Shown here piece after piece: positions 8,582-17,755 of a DNA stretch of 26,251 nt (positions are counted from its first letter, which is position 1; the number at the start of each line of letters is the position of its first letter). A program made the translations under genes and the position numbers. The notes under the pieces were generated by a model, which worked only from the letters and a program-made list of their open reading frames with translations, was not told the origin of the DNA and searched no databases. The stretch lies in NCBI GenBank assembly GCA_001931875.2, contig MSJH02000639.1, positions 1 through 26,251 on the forward strand, written 5' to 3'. This DNA is from Byssochlamys sp. IMV 00236. Its lineage: Eukaryota; Ascomycota; Eurotiomycetes; Eurotiales; Thermoascaceae.

Positions 8582-10403
8582 TCAGCACTGGAACTCCGCA
8601 AATCGGGAAAGGATTTTTCTTACCAGCCTTATCGGGGTACGTGATGGCGCACGTCCGTTGTGAAGCAGCAGCGCAACGGCTCTGTTCGGGGTTGCCTGCA
8701 ATTTACGGTACGCCTCGCGGATATGTCTCGGTTCAATAGGCGTGCGTCCTTCCTCTGGCGGATCAAACAGGCCAGTCTCACGCTTGCGCTTTTTGTTCTC
8801 GCCACCATTTTCAGCACCCCCGCGGCCTTTCTTTTCGCGGTCCTCGCGTTCCTTCACCTTCAACGCTTCTTCGGTCAAAGTCTGTACGATTTCGAAGGTG
8901 AGGAAGCCGAGAATATCGACGATGTCGTCGTTAGGCTTCGATTCAGTGACAATACCGAAGCCAGCCCACTCCCTGAAGCGCTTTCCCTTGCGGAAAGTGA
9001 ACGAAGCCTGACGGCAGTCGGACCAGAAAACATATTCTTCTTTGGTCATATTCTTAGTCCTTTCATCGGCGGTGGCGAGACGCTGGAGCGTAGCATAGTT
9101 CTGCTCTTCTTCTTCTTCATCTTCCTCATCGTCTCTCTCCGGAACCTGAACGGAATAGAAGCTATTGACATCCCAGGGCAAGCCGACTTTAGCGCGTTTG
9201 TTTTTGGGTTTCGCCGCGACATCCTGAGGACCAGCGACCCCAGCTCCGGCAAGGGGATCATCGGCACCAGCAAAGTCAGCAGCGTCGGCACCTCCTTTGT
9301 CATCGGAGTCCTTCACGTTCTTGCGCACATCCTTCCAGGAAAGGAAGGTCTTCAGACGAGAGACTTTAGCCTTGTCGTGACGGATCAAGAAGATGAGATC
9401 ATCGGTGGAGATCGAGCGGACACCACGGCGAGTAGCTAGAGCAGTGCTGCGAGAAAGCTATGTCCAAGTCAGCGGAGATATTCGAATGTTATTGTAGGTG
9501 AAGATAAGACAGGGTACTAACCATTTCGATGACCTGCTGACGCACTATGTCTTCAATGAGGGTGGTTGTTTCTATGGACGGTTCTGCTGTCTCGCCGGAG
9601 ACAAACATCATCTGTTTGATTGCGTCAGTAAGTCGAGCCTCGAAGTCTCTCATTGTCTCTGCATCTTCTGCGTTTTCTGGGGATTCTAGGTCTTCGTCCT
9701 GGTCCCAGGGGCTCTCTTCAACTGATGCAGCTTCCACTGTTTCTTGAGAAGAGCCTATAGAGCTGGTAATGTCCGTAAAGTCTTGCTCGTGAACTGTATT
9801 CCCAATAGTGGACCAGTGATGGCAGTCTTCCGCAACAACCAGTATTGCTGTAGGTCCCTGCGCACTTGGAACGGTCTCCAGGCGCAGGAAAGGAAGAGGA
9901 TGTCTGTGATCATAATAAAGAGGCAGGCTACTAAAAGCCATGACTGAAAGGAGATAGGACAAACAAGAGGGAGGCTGAGGATGTCTCAAGTGCACGAAAC
10001 ACCAAGATAGGCGAACTTGTAGGATCCATTGTACAATAGAAATGAGACAGCAAGAACAGAATAAAACAGTCGTGAACTGTAACCATAATCCCATATAGGA
10101 ACACAACATGAGGATAAATGATACTCCGAATATTCATTCACAGCATTCGGATATAAGATGTGTTATCAGAAACATCAAAACGGAAATAGCGCCGCGCTAG
10201 AAGCAACTGCTTGAACATCGAAGCCCAGGATGTTTCTGCTCGGATACAACAAGCCACATTCATCTTTCAGAGAGCATACTGATGCCAGGAGGACCTTGAA
10301 CCCAGGGACGCGCAAGAAGACGACGAGATCTATATGAGGACGGTGAGTAAGGAGAGCTTACCTGTTGAATCTCCTGGCGGTATTTCGGAGAACGTTCCGC
10401 CAT
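8582..10403 (-). CDS. spt3: SAGA complex subunit Spt3, 335 aa, 3 exons with a 750 nt first intron
   Basis: Exons on the minus strand: 10403-10362, 9611-9522, 9457-8582 (1008 nt). Exon 1 encodes [14 protein letters not shown]. Exon 2 gives [20 protein letters not shown], and exon 3 gives the rest of the histone fold ([20 protein letters not shown]) and [19 protein letters not shown] Lys/acidic spacer with a run of Glu/Asp follows, then the second conserved region ([26 protein letters not shown]). The length is close to that of yeast Spt3. Spt3 is a TBP-interacting subunit of the SAGA coactivator, acts in the nucleus, and pairs its two histone-fold parts internally. Intron 1 (9612-10361; GTAAGC...CAG, branch ACTGAC) is very long for this window. 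Intron 2 is 64 nt. The C-terminal 15 codons could be altered by a possible donor (GTAAGA) after the codons for PIRL, but the open frame closes normally at 8582. The gene is divergent from dph5. Confidence 0.95.
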
Positions 10404-10667
10404 GGTGATAACGAGGGCTAAGCGACAATCCTGAGAAAGTCTCCAGACAGTTCTTCTTGGTAGATGAGAAAAGTTGACATTAGCCAGAACAACGAGCGCG
10501 TTCTGGAGGTTAGATGTTAGATGTGAATACGGAAAGGGAGCGCGCGCTGGTCAGCTGGTCGGATATTCTGTTTATCCACTGCCGATCCCCGCCGCATATC
10601 TAAAACTTCAAATTATCTATCTCGCAGGTTACCCCGCCATATACTTGCAAATTGAAATACAGTCAAC
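10404..10667. promoter_or_regulatory. Shared divergent promoter of spt3 and dph5
   Basis: Only 264 bp separate the start codons of spt3 (minus) and dph5 (plus), so the two housekeeping genes probably share a bidirectional promoter. I see no convincing TATA box. Confidence 0.6.
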
Positions 10668-11665
10668 ATGCTTTATCTCGTTGGTCTTGGTCTCGCTGAT
10701 GAGACTGATATTACAGTCAAGGGACTGGAGATCGTCAAGAAAGCCGAGAGGGTGTACCTTGAAGCCTACACCAGTATTCTTCTAGTCGATAAAGAAAAGC
10801 TAGTGAGTGATTTCAGACATTTGAAGCCCTCAATCATTGAGAAAGAAATAGTAGTTCATCGTACTAATCAAGGCTGGGACTCACTAGTAGGAAGCTTTCT
10901 ATGGACGCCCTGTCATTGTAGCCGACCGAGAGTTGGTCGAATCTGGTAGCGATGAGATCCTTGAAGGAGCCGACAAGGTAGATGTTGCATTCCTTGTCGT
11001 CGGAGATCCATTCGGGTATGTGGGATTTCTAGTGATCTGAAAGTTCTGGAAACTAATTGATCGGAAGCGCCACAACCCATACAGACCTTGTCCTCCGTGC
11101 CCGCGAAATTGGTATCCAGACTAAGACCGTTCCTAATGCGTCCATCATGTCGGGAATTGGCTGCACTGGCCTTCAGCTTTACAATTTCGGACAAACAGTG
11201 AGCATGGTGTTCTTCACGGAAACATGGAAACCATCATCGTTCTACGACAGGATTAAGGAGAACGTGCAGATTGGCCTACACACGTTGGTGCTGTTGGACA
11301 TCAAGGTCAAGGAACAATCCTTGGAGGATATGGCTAGGGGACGAAAGGTTTTCCAGCCGCCCCGTTATATGACTGTAGCGCAGTGCGCTTCCCAGATGCT
11401 TGAAATCGAGGAAGAGCGGAAGGAGGGTGTATATGGGCCAGACAGCCTCGCAGTGGGTTGTGCAAGAGTAGGCGCAGCAGACCAGAAGCTGGCCGCTGGC
11501 ACTCTGAAGGAATTAACCGAGGTTGACCTGGGGAGACCACTGCACAGCTTGGTTCTTCTGGGGAAGAGAACTCATGATCTGGAGAGAGATTATATCAGGG
11601 AGTTCGCTGTGGATCAAGCGTCATTCGACGCCAACTGGAAGAAGACGTACGGCGAAGCATCATGA
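10668..11665 (+). CDS. dph5: Diphthine methyl ester synthase Dph5, 285 aa, 3 exons
   Basis: Exons: 10668-10802, 10891-11015, 11068-11665 (858 nt). The protein is a full-length SAM-dependent methyltransferase of the tetrapyrrole/diphthine synthase fold. Blocks: [20 protein letters not shown] at the N-terminus; [37 protein letters not shown] (83-94), the SAM-site loop; [20 protein letters not shown]; and [12 protein letters not shown]. Dph5 methylates the histidine modification of elongation factor 2 in the cytosol during diphthamide synthesis. Intron 1 is 88 nt. Intron 2 (52 nt) uses donor GTATGT and ends in AAG, since this is the only AG that restores GDPFGATTH. Length and ends match the family. 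Confidence 0.97.
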
Positions 11666-12110
11666 TTTAAAGGAAAATCACCAGGCTTATTCCATATATC
11701 ATAGGCATAGATGCAATTGAACTACGATGAAACCAGTACGCAAGAAGAGCTTTTAGAGTGGTAGGATTTGAACATGAAGTTGCGTACAATACAATCTTAT
11801 CTCATACCGAACGCTGATTTGTGGATATCAATCACGTGATGGTTCGTGCTAATCACAGCTGAGCTCCGAGTAACCACCGTGCGTAGAGCATCCCCATGGG
11901 GCCGCAGATATTCAGCTACACACGAACAGCAGAGCAATTGTTCCATCTCCACGGCCGAACAGGCCCAATCAGTGAGCACCACGAATTGACCGACCTGAGG
12001 CGTCAATCGGAGCGGTTATAGCCCTACCATTCTCAACGAGCACGGCGGACCAGCAATACTTCATCCTAGCTTGCACGACACACTACTACCCTTTCGAGCG
12101 CTCTAAAAAA
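11666..12110. other. Intergenic region dph5 - flbE-like
   Basis: This 445 bp stretch contains the 3' end of dph5 and the promoter of the next plus-strand gene. I see no other gene in it. Confidence 0.5.
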
Positions 12111-12840
12111 ATGCCCGTCTACATACTCCACGGCTTTCGCTGGCCCCGCGATGGCTTTATGGGAATCCGAGTTTTCATTGTCCTTCACAATGTCGAGGAA
12201 GCGGCCGCAGAGTACCTTCAACAACCAGTCACATCCCGCGAGCTTCTGAAGACATTCCAAAGAATAGAACCGGAAATTATGGCCAGGATACCCGAAATGC
12301 ATTTCATAGAACAATACGACCCCGATGACCTCGAAGGCGTCAGTCAACCGTACGCGTATGTTGCAGACAAAGTGATCACGTTACCGGACAAGACGATGCC
12401 AGAGAATGGATTGAGCAGAAATGTTGAGGAGATCCTTAAACTAGGCTCTGAACTGTCGGAAGAAAGCTCGCAAGCGCTAGAAGAGCTTAGGGCCAAATAC
12501 GCAGAGAATGAGAAAATCGGCTGGTGGGTCGTCTACAATGGCGATCCTGACCGAGCCTTTGACGAGGACGAGGAAACCGAAGAGGAGGAAGAAGAGGAGG
12601 GGGAGGAGGAGGCAGCCTCAATTGATAGCAGACCTCGTACGGCCGCATCCATGATTTCTAGGCCCCGTACAGCTGGGAGCATTTTCAGACGGGAGCCGCG
12701 AGAGGAGAAAGTACCGGTGAGTTGTGTTCACTGAATGAAGTATGAGGGGAAACCGAGCGACTGACCAATTTCAACAGCCAGTGCCTCCGCTTCCAAAAGA
12801 GAAGCTGCGACACAGACTTTTTGGTAGAAAGGGCGCCTGA
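12111..12840 (+). CDS. flbE: Conserved fungal protein, FlbE-like developmental regulator, 222 aa
   Basis: Exons: 12111-12716 and 12778-12840. The intron is 61 nt (GTGAGT, branch CTGAC, acceptor CAACAG). The start is MPVYILHGFRWPRDGF, and the conserved N-terminal domain runs to about residue 90 (FIEQYDPDDL, SQPYAYVADKVI). A second conserved block (ENEKIGWWVVYNGDPDRAF) lies at about 135-155, then a run of about 15 acidic residues, two copies of SRPRTA and the basic end PLPKEKLRHRLFGRKGA supplied by exon 2. Two uncharacterised domains and a length of about 200-222 fit FlbE, an upstream activator of conidiation in Aspergillus. I assign this name from memory of the N-terminus and length, so the gene is sure but the name is tentative. 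No catalytic motif, signal peptide or membrane segment is visible. Confidence 0.72.
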
Positions 12841-13430
12841 AATTAGTTATTGGCTGGACGAGCTGTACGTCTCGGGCTTGTATATTTTCTGGTTCAAGCT
12901 TCCTCTCGATACACGGTCTTATCAGCTGCCAATCGATTGAGCGGCGGACTAATTTCGGGTCTATATAATATTTGTTTTTGGTAAAATTGACGCTTCTCAG
13001 AGCACCTCTCTGAGGGCACGTACATATGTTAGTACATATGTTGGATTCATCGGCGATGGTTATGTTGATAATGTTTCTCTTTTTTAATGTATAATAATCG
13101 CTAGCATGACGTTTACAAAGCATCTGAAAGCATTCCAGCGGAGTACCAGGCCTCGACTATTTACCAGAATCCATCAGTCAAAGAAAGATCATGTGTATCT
13201 TCATCAAGAGTTAACTACATAGTTAACCCGGTGGACTAATACCATAAGCGGTCGGATCACATGCGAGGCGGTGAGACGCGGCAATATCGGATCTGGCCAT
13301 GATCTCTCCGAAGCGTTGCGGAGTGCAAGAACCAGCGAAGCTTCAAGAGCTATCGCAATCTCTGCTTTTTCTTCAAAAGACCCACCCAATCCGGGATCTT
13401 CGCGGATCCCGTAGGATCTATTCGGGCGGG
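12841..13430. other. Intergenic region flbE-like - aps2
   Basis: This 590 bp stretch shows no supported gene. It contains a tandem copy of GTACATATGTT (13020-13042) and serves as the upstream region of aps2. Confidence 0.5.
13020..13042. repeat. Direct repeat of GTACATATGTT
   Basis: Two identical 11 bp copies (13020-13030 and 13032-13042) are separated by one base. Each contains the palindrome ACATATGT. Confidence 0.8.
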
Positions 13431-14142
13431 ATGGTGCTCTCTTTTATTCTGATACAGAACCGCCAGTGAGTCGCAGCTGGGACCCCTGACGGTTCCGTTC
13501 CGGGGCATGGCTAATCGTTGAGCGACAGAGGCAAGACGCGCCTGGCGAAGTGGTATGCGCCTTACACAGTAAGTCGACTACGAGACTCCCGATGATGGTG
13601 ATGGGCGAGTACTGACGCTCAGGTATAGGATGAAGAGAAAGTGAAACTGAAAGGCGAGGTCCGAAACCACCATCCGCATCCTTCCTAAATTACTTCGACG
13701 TCAGTCGGACGATATTGACCATTTTCCAGGTCCATCGCCTCGTCGCACCTAGAGACCAGAAATACCAGTCCAACTTCGTGGAGTTCAAGCGCAGCACAAA
13801 GATTGTTTATCGGCGGTATGCGGGTCTGTTCTTTTGTGTATGCGTCGATGCAAACGACAACGAGCTGGCTTATCTTGAGGCGATACATTTCTTCGTGGAG
13901 GTGCTCGATCAGTTCTTTGGAAACGTGTGCGAGCTGGATTTAGTCTTCAACTTCTACAAGGTACGCTTGTCGTGTCTGGCGGGATGGAGGGAGCAAGCTG
14001 GTGGGCATAATTGCACGATGCTAATGGTGCTATTGAGCAGGTCTATGCTATTCTTGACGAAGTCTTCCTTGCTGGCGAAATTGAAGAGACAAGCAAGCAA
14101 GTCGTGTTAACCAGGCTCGAGCACTTGGATAAGTTGGAGTGA
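13431..14142 (+). CDS. aps2: AP-2 clathrin adaptor complex sigma subunit, 145 aa, 5 exons
   Basis: Exons: 13431-13465, 13529-13568, 13629-13658, 13730-13960, 14041-14142 (438 nt). The protein is a complete adaptor small chain: [99 protein letters not shown], and the end [10 protein letters not shown]. These are near-invariant features of AP-2 sigma rather than AP-1 or AP-3. The subunit belongs to the AP-2 core at the plasma membrane in endocytosis and forms the dileucine cargo site together with alpha. Introns are 63, 60, 71 and 80 nt. The third has an unusual donor, GTCCGA, but protein conservation on both sides leaves little choice. No single exon before the fourth exceeds 14 codons, so ORF callers would miss the start. 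Confidence 0.97.
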
Positions 14143-14786
14143 AGTCAGGTAGAGGTTGGGAGCTTTCTGCACCACCGGGCGTCTTGCTAGTTCTTATGCA
14201 TTTTGTGGATATCCCATTTTCTGGAGTTGGAGGATTATTGCCGTTATTATGATATCACTATAAGTGTATTCGAGCACCACTGCATATATTTGATGCTTTT
14301 CTCTTTCGGGATCATGTCTTCTCCTTTAGCCTTGGCTTTTGAAGTCCCCTTGAGCGCCGCAGCTATTTGGTGCCTTTGTCAGACCAACGGGCGCAGGTAC
14401 CAGGGAGATAGCTCTTGGCATGGAACTCGAAAATATGATTGACAAGCTGGCGCGGAAAACCATTCCTGCAAAGAGCTGCAAGCCAGGGTCGAAATAAGCT
14501 CAATTTAAGATGAACAGCTTGATCAGACAACGCAGTTGCATGGCATTGGTGGCCGGCCGACTGTGGTGGGCAAGTCTTTCACCAAAATGGAAGTGCCCGC
14601 GATGATGTGATCCTGGTTGCCGTTGAGCTCATGGCCGTGTGAGGAAGGATGGGCGCTGGCTTCTTGGCACCCAAGCAGATATATAAGATGAGGATAACAT
14701 CCTGTGTGAGATGGATTCGGATTGTTAAATGCGCCCCTTAGCCTGTTCTCTGGCCGTGAGAAAACGCTTTCTTTGCTGATACTTCG

Positions 14787-14807
14787 ATCTATCGAGGCTC
14801 GATAGAT
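14787..14807. repeat. Perfect inverted repeat ATCTATCGA-GGC-TCGATAGAT
   Basis: Nine-base arms with a three-base spacer, able to form a tight hairpin or bind a dimeric factor. No T-run follows. Confidence 0.8.
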
Positions 14808-15499
14808 GGCAGCACTACTGACCACGTGATGGACGCTCTTACTAATCAGGCTCAATCAAGGGACGAACAGGCTCTCTGCCACTAGCATGGGCGACTCGTC
14901 TACGGAGTACTTCCCCATATTTCGCCCGAGGAAATGGCCCTTTTTTAACACGGTGAAACGAAGGGTCCGATCGCATTATCAGGAGGGCTCGGCCTGCTGG
15001 AGAGAGTTTGGCTCTCCCGTCCACTGGATCCATTGCGGTGCCGGCGAAAGAAAAAAGAAATGATACAGTATGGTATGGATTCATCATGGAGAAATCCAGG
15101 GGATGGGATGGAGATTCAGGGAAAAAAAGCGACAACGCTGCCCGTTTCACGCTAAAGTCCACGTTCCGCGCAGCGCTGGCCAATGAGGCGACGGCCCACC
15201 GCCAAGCGAGCTCGATCGACGACGCCCGTTCTGCGCTGGGATGTCCATCTTCAATGTGCATACGCGGCTTGATGGGGCCCTGCCACAGTGCCACGTACGG
15301 TGCTTATTATTCCGTATCTACGGTACACGACCGTACGGGAGTACGTCGCCATGCGCGCGGCCCGCTATCAATCTATGGTAGGCTTGCACTGGGCAAATCT
15401 GCTATGGTTATGGTATGGATGGATCTTTTCAGGGCCACACAGGGAGTTTTTCGATGCTGGCAGGCTGGTAGGCTGGTAACTAACTCACCATTATTATTG

Positions 15500-15519
15500 A
15501 TTGTTACCAATTGTTACCA
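15500..15519. repeat. Tandem ATTGTTACCA x2
   Basis: Two perfect adjacent copies of a 10 bp unit about 480 bp before the sulfotransferase-like gene. A GGCTGGTA pair lies shortly upstream. Confidence 0.8.
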
Positions 15520-15996
15520 CCGGCCTGGCTAGCCTCCTGAATTCTTGTGCATCCAGCCGTTTACACTCGCTCAAAGGGGCTCCCCTGACTCCTGAGTATC
15601 ACTTCCGTGACGTCGTCGATGCCAAGCCGCAATCTGTTTTACTGCAGTGGATGGGCCCCGCTATGATCGAGAAAAGGGTTCCTCATTATTATTATTATTG
15701 GAAAATGGAAAGGATAGGCGCCGTTGCCACCTTGTGGTCGCCGGGGACAGATGCTACGTAACGCGGGTATCTCGTTACGATACAGCTGTTATCCGTACCC
15801 AAGGTGTATTCATTTATTTCCTGCCAGGAAGCTGCTGCTTCGCTTGAACTCTTTAAACCAGAGCTCTCTTTCATCTTCTCCCATTTAACAATCGAGATCC
15901 AGTCTCTCGTTGCTCTTCCCTTTTCCTGTTCTGCATCCTCTCGTTCGCAGTTAGTGATTCAATTGCATTCTGATCCTAAAATCCCCGGCGTCCACT

Positions 15997-17046
15997 ATGT
16001 CTCTGATCCACGCGGACAACCTTTCTCCCCAGCCATGGACCGACATCTTTACAGATGACACTTGTATCGACCGGCGCAAGTGCCATCGAACGGTGCCCAT
16101 GAAGGTCCTGGGCCTTGGTGTTGGACGAACTGGCACTGCTTGTATGTACTTGGATCTGCGGGGTAGACAGGTTGATCCGTATACTGACTCGAAGAACCAG
16201 CGCTGCGTCAGGCGCTGCAGAGGCTCGGATATGTCAACACCTACCACATGATGTGCGCCAGTGTTGAGAACCCTCCGGACTGCTTGATGTGGCATGATGC
16301 TTTGGCCGCCAAGTACGATGGAGTGGGCGAGTTTGGCAGAAAGGAATGGGACCAGCTGCTTGGTGACTGCCAGGTAATTCAATGCCATAAATAATATACG
16401 CAAACGAAGAGCGTCTTTGGCTAACGAATACAATTTCTAGGCGGTGTGTGACTGGCCTGCTTGCGCCTTTGCAAAGGAACTCATCGAGGCCTACCCCAAT
16501 GCTAAGGTTATTCTGACTACCAGAGATGTGGACTCGTGGCATGCGTATGTTGATCTCCCTAAGGTATCTTGTTTACTATATCTAGATACTGACATATGGG
16601 TACACAGATCTGTGATGAAGACTGTCTACTGGAGAGCCACTGATCCGGAGCACCGGTTTGCCTCGCACATCAGCTGGGCGGCTAGCATGTACTATCCCAT
16701 GCTGACCAAGTTTTTCGAAACCTTCTTCCGGGGAGACTTCCCCAACAAGGGCAAGCAGGTTTACCTGGACCACGTCGCTGAAGTGCGCAGCCTGGTGCCT
16801 CCCGAAAGACTGCTGGAGTACAACATCAACGACGGATGGGGCCCGCTCTGCGAGTTCCTCGGGGAGGAAGTGCCGGACACTCCCTTCCCTCGTGGAAACG
16901 ACATGAGCAACTTCTACACCCGATGCCGCACCCGCAACCGCCGACAGATGATGAACGCCGCCCTGCAGGCTGTTGTCAACGGAACTGCTGTTCTGGCTGC
17001 CGGGGCCGCGGTGGCCTTTGCCTACAAGCGCTTCTTCCGTGCTTAA
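15997..17046 (+). CDS. P-loop sulfotransferase-like protein (Sulfotransfer_4 type) with C-terminal membrane segment, 286 aa, 4 exons
   Basis: Exons: 15997-16141, 16201-16373, 16441-16544, 16608-17046 (861 nt). Introns are 59, 67 and 63 nt. Residues 36-48 (KVLGLGVGRTGTA) form the P-loop-like phosphosulfate-binding motif, continuing into SLRQALQRLGY across the first junction. TTRDVDSW (132-139) matches the second nucleotide-binding motif of the superfamily. Other blocks are WPACAFAKELIEAYPNAKVI, VPPERLLEYNINDGWGPLCE and FPRGNDMSNF. The last 25 or so residues (about 262-282) are a hydrophobic Ala/Val-rich segment ending KRFFRA, so the protein is probably tail-anchored. Fungal members are often mislabelled as NAD-dependent epimerases, and their substrates are unknown. 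Transfer of sulfate from PAPS is the family expectation. Intron 3 has no stop in frame and is a multiple of three, so its retention would add 21 residues. Confidence 0.9.
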
Positions 17047-17680
17047 ACCGCGTTTTTCCTGGAATTTCTTAATCAGTACTGCACTGTACACCAAAATGAT
17101 GCGCAGGCGCCTCTTGATTGGTCCGCAAATTCGTTCGTTTGGAGATATGCGACTCGCTACTTCGGACGGCTTCACGTCGCGCAGCTTCCAGCTATGCGGA
17201 AGATGCATAATAATTTCTTGTCGTTTTTTAAAATTAGGGGGACAGAGGGGCTGTGCCGGTATGGTTCATGGGATGGGCGCATCTATCCTCGGGGCGTTTA
17301 GGGATTTACTCTCTTTTCTTTTTTCTTTATGGGCGGTTCTACTTGGTTGTCTCTACGTAGACAGGTACAAATTCGATGTATTCAAGATATTTCTATTTTT
17401 GTAGTAAGCATCAAGAAATGTACATTTCCTTGTGTATATGAGTTCCATTTGATTCCGTCATGTATCACGCAGAGTCCAGTGCGAATGCATTCTTCTGTGC
17501 GGGGTAGGACTGTATCTGATCGACGTCCTTTTACCATATCTACTACATATTTACTAAATTTCCTTGAAATCGATCACTATCCTCTACATGGTTGCATAGT
17601 CTAAGTTCTCTCTCGGTTAGTAATTATTAATTACTACAAACAGCCGATCTATCTATCCGTCCAGCAGACCTAAGTTGTTG

Positions 17681-17710
17681 TACATACATACATACAGAGT
17701 ACATACATAC
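17681..17710. repeat. (ACAT)n microsatellite
   Basis: Tandem ACAT units interrupted by a short GAGT segment, in non-coding DNA. Confidence 0.75.
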
Positions 17711-17733
17711 GTAAGTTAGATTGGTAGATAGTT

Positions 17734-17755
17734 CGGACCTCCGACCGGACCTCCG
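17734..17755. promoter_or_regulatory. Two CGGACCTCCG sites (CGG-N4-CCG) in tandem
   Basis: Identical 10 bp copies at 17734-17743 and 17746-17755, two bases apart. Inverted CGG/CCG half-sites are typical of Zn2Cys6 regulators. The factor and the target gene are unknown, and the nearest start is 1.8 kb downstream. Confidence 0.35.

Larger units (their letters stand above)
14143..15996. other. Large intergenic region aps2 - sulfotransferase-like gene
   Basis: This 1.85 kb stretch has no supported gene. Open frames on both strands (for example 14842-15294 minus and 15008-15532 plus) overlap and show no recognisable motif. It contains an inverted repeat at 14787-14807, a TACGG/CCGTA cluster at 15296-15338, short tandem repeats at 15500-15519, and a pyrimidine-rich leader (about 15860-15945) before the next gene. 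Confidence 0.45.

Noticed and set aside
8660..9439. 259-codon ORF on the plus strand
   Set aside because: It is exactly antisense to the conserved third exon of spt3 and has no motif of its own. It is a composition shadow.
14842..15532. Overlapping ORFs of 150 and 174 codons on opposite strands
   Set aside because: Both are open because of local GC content. Neither has a recognisable motif or splice context.
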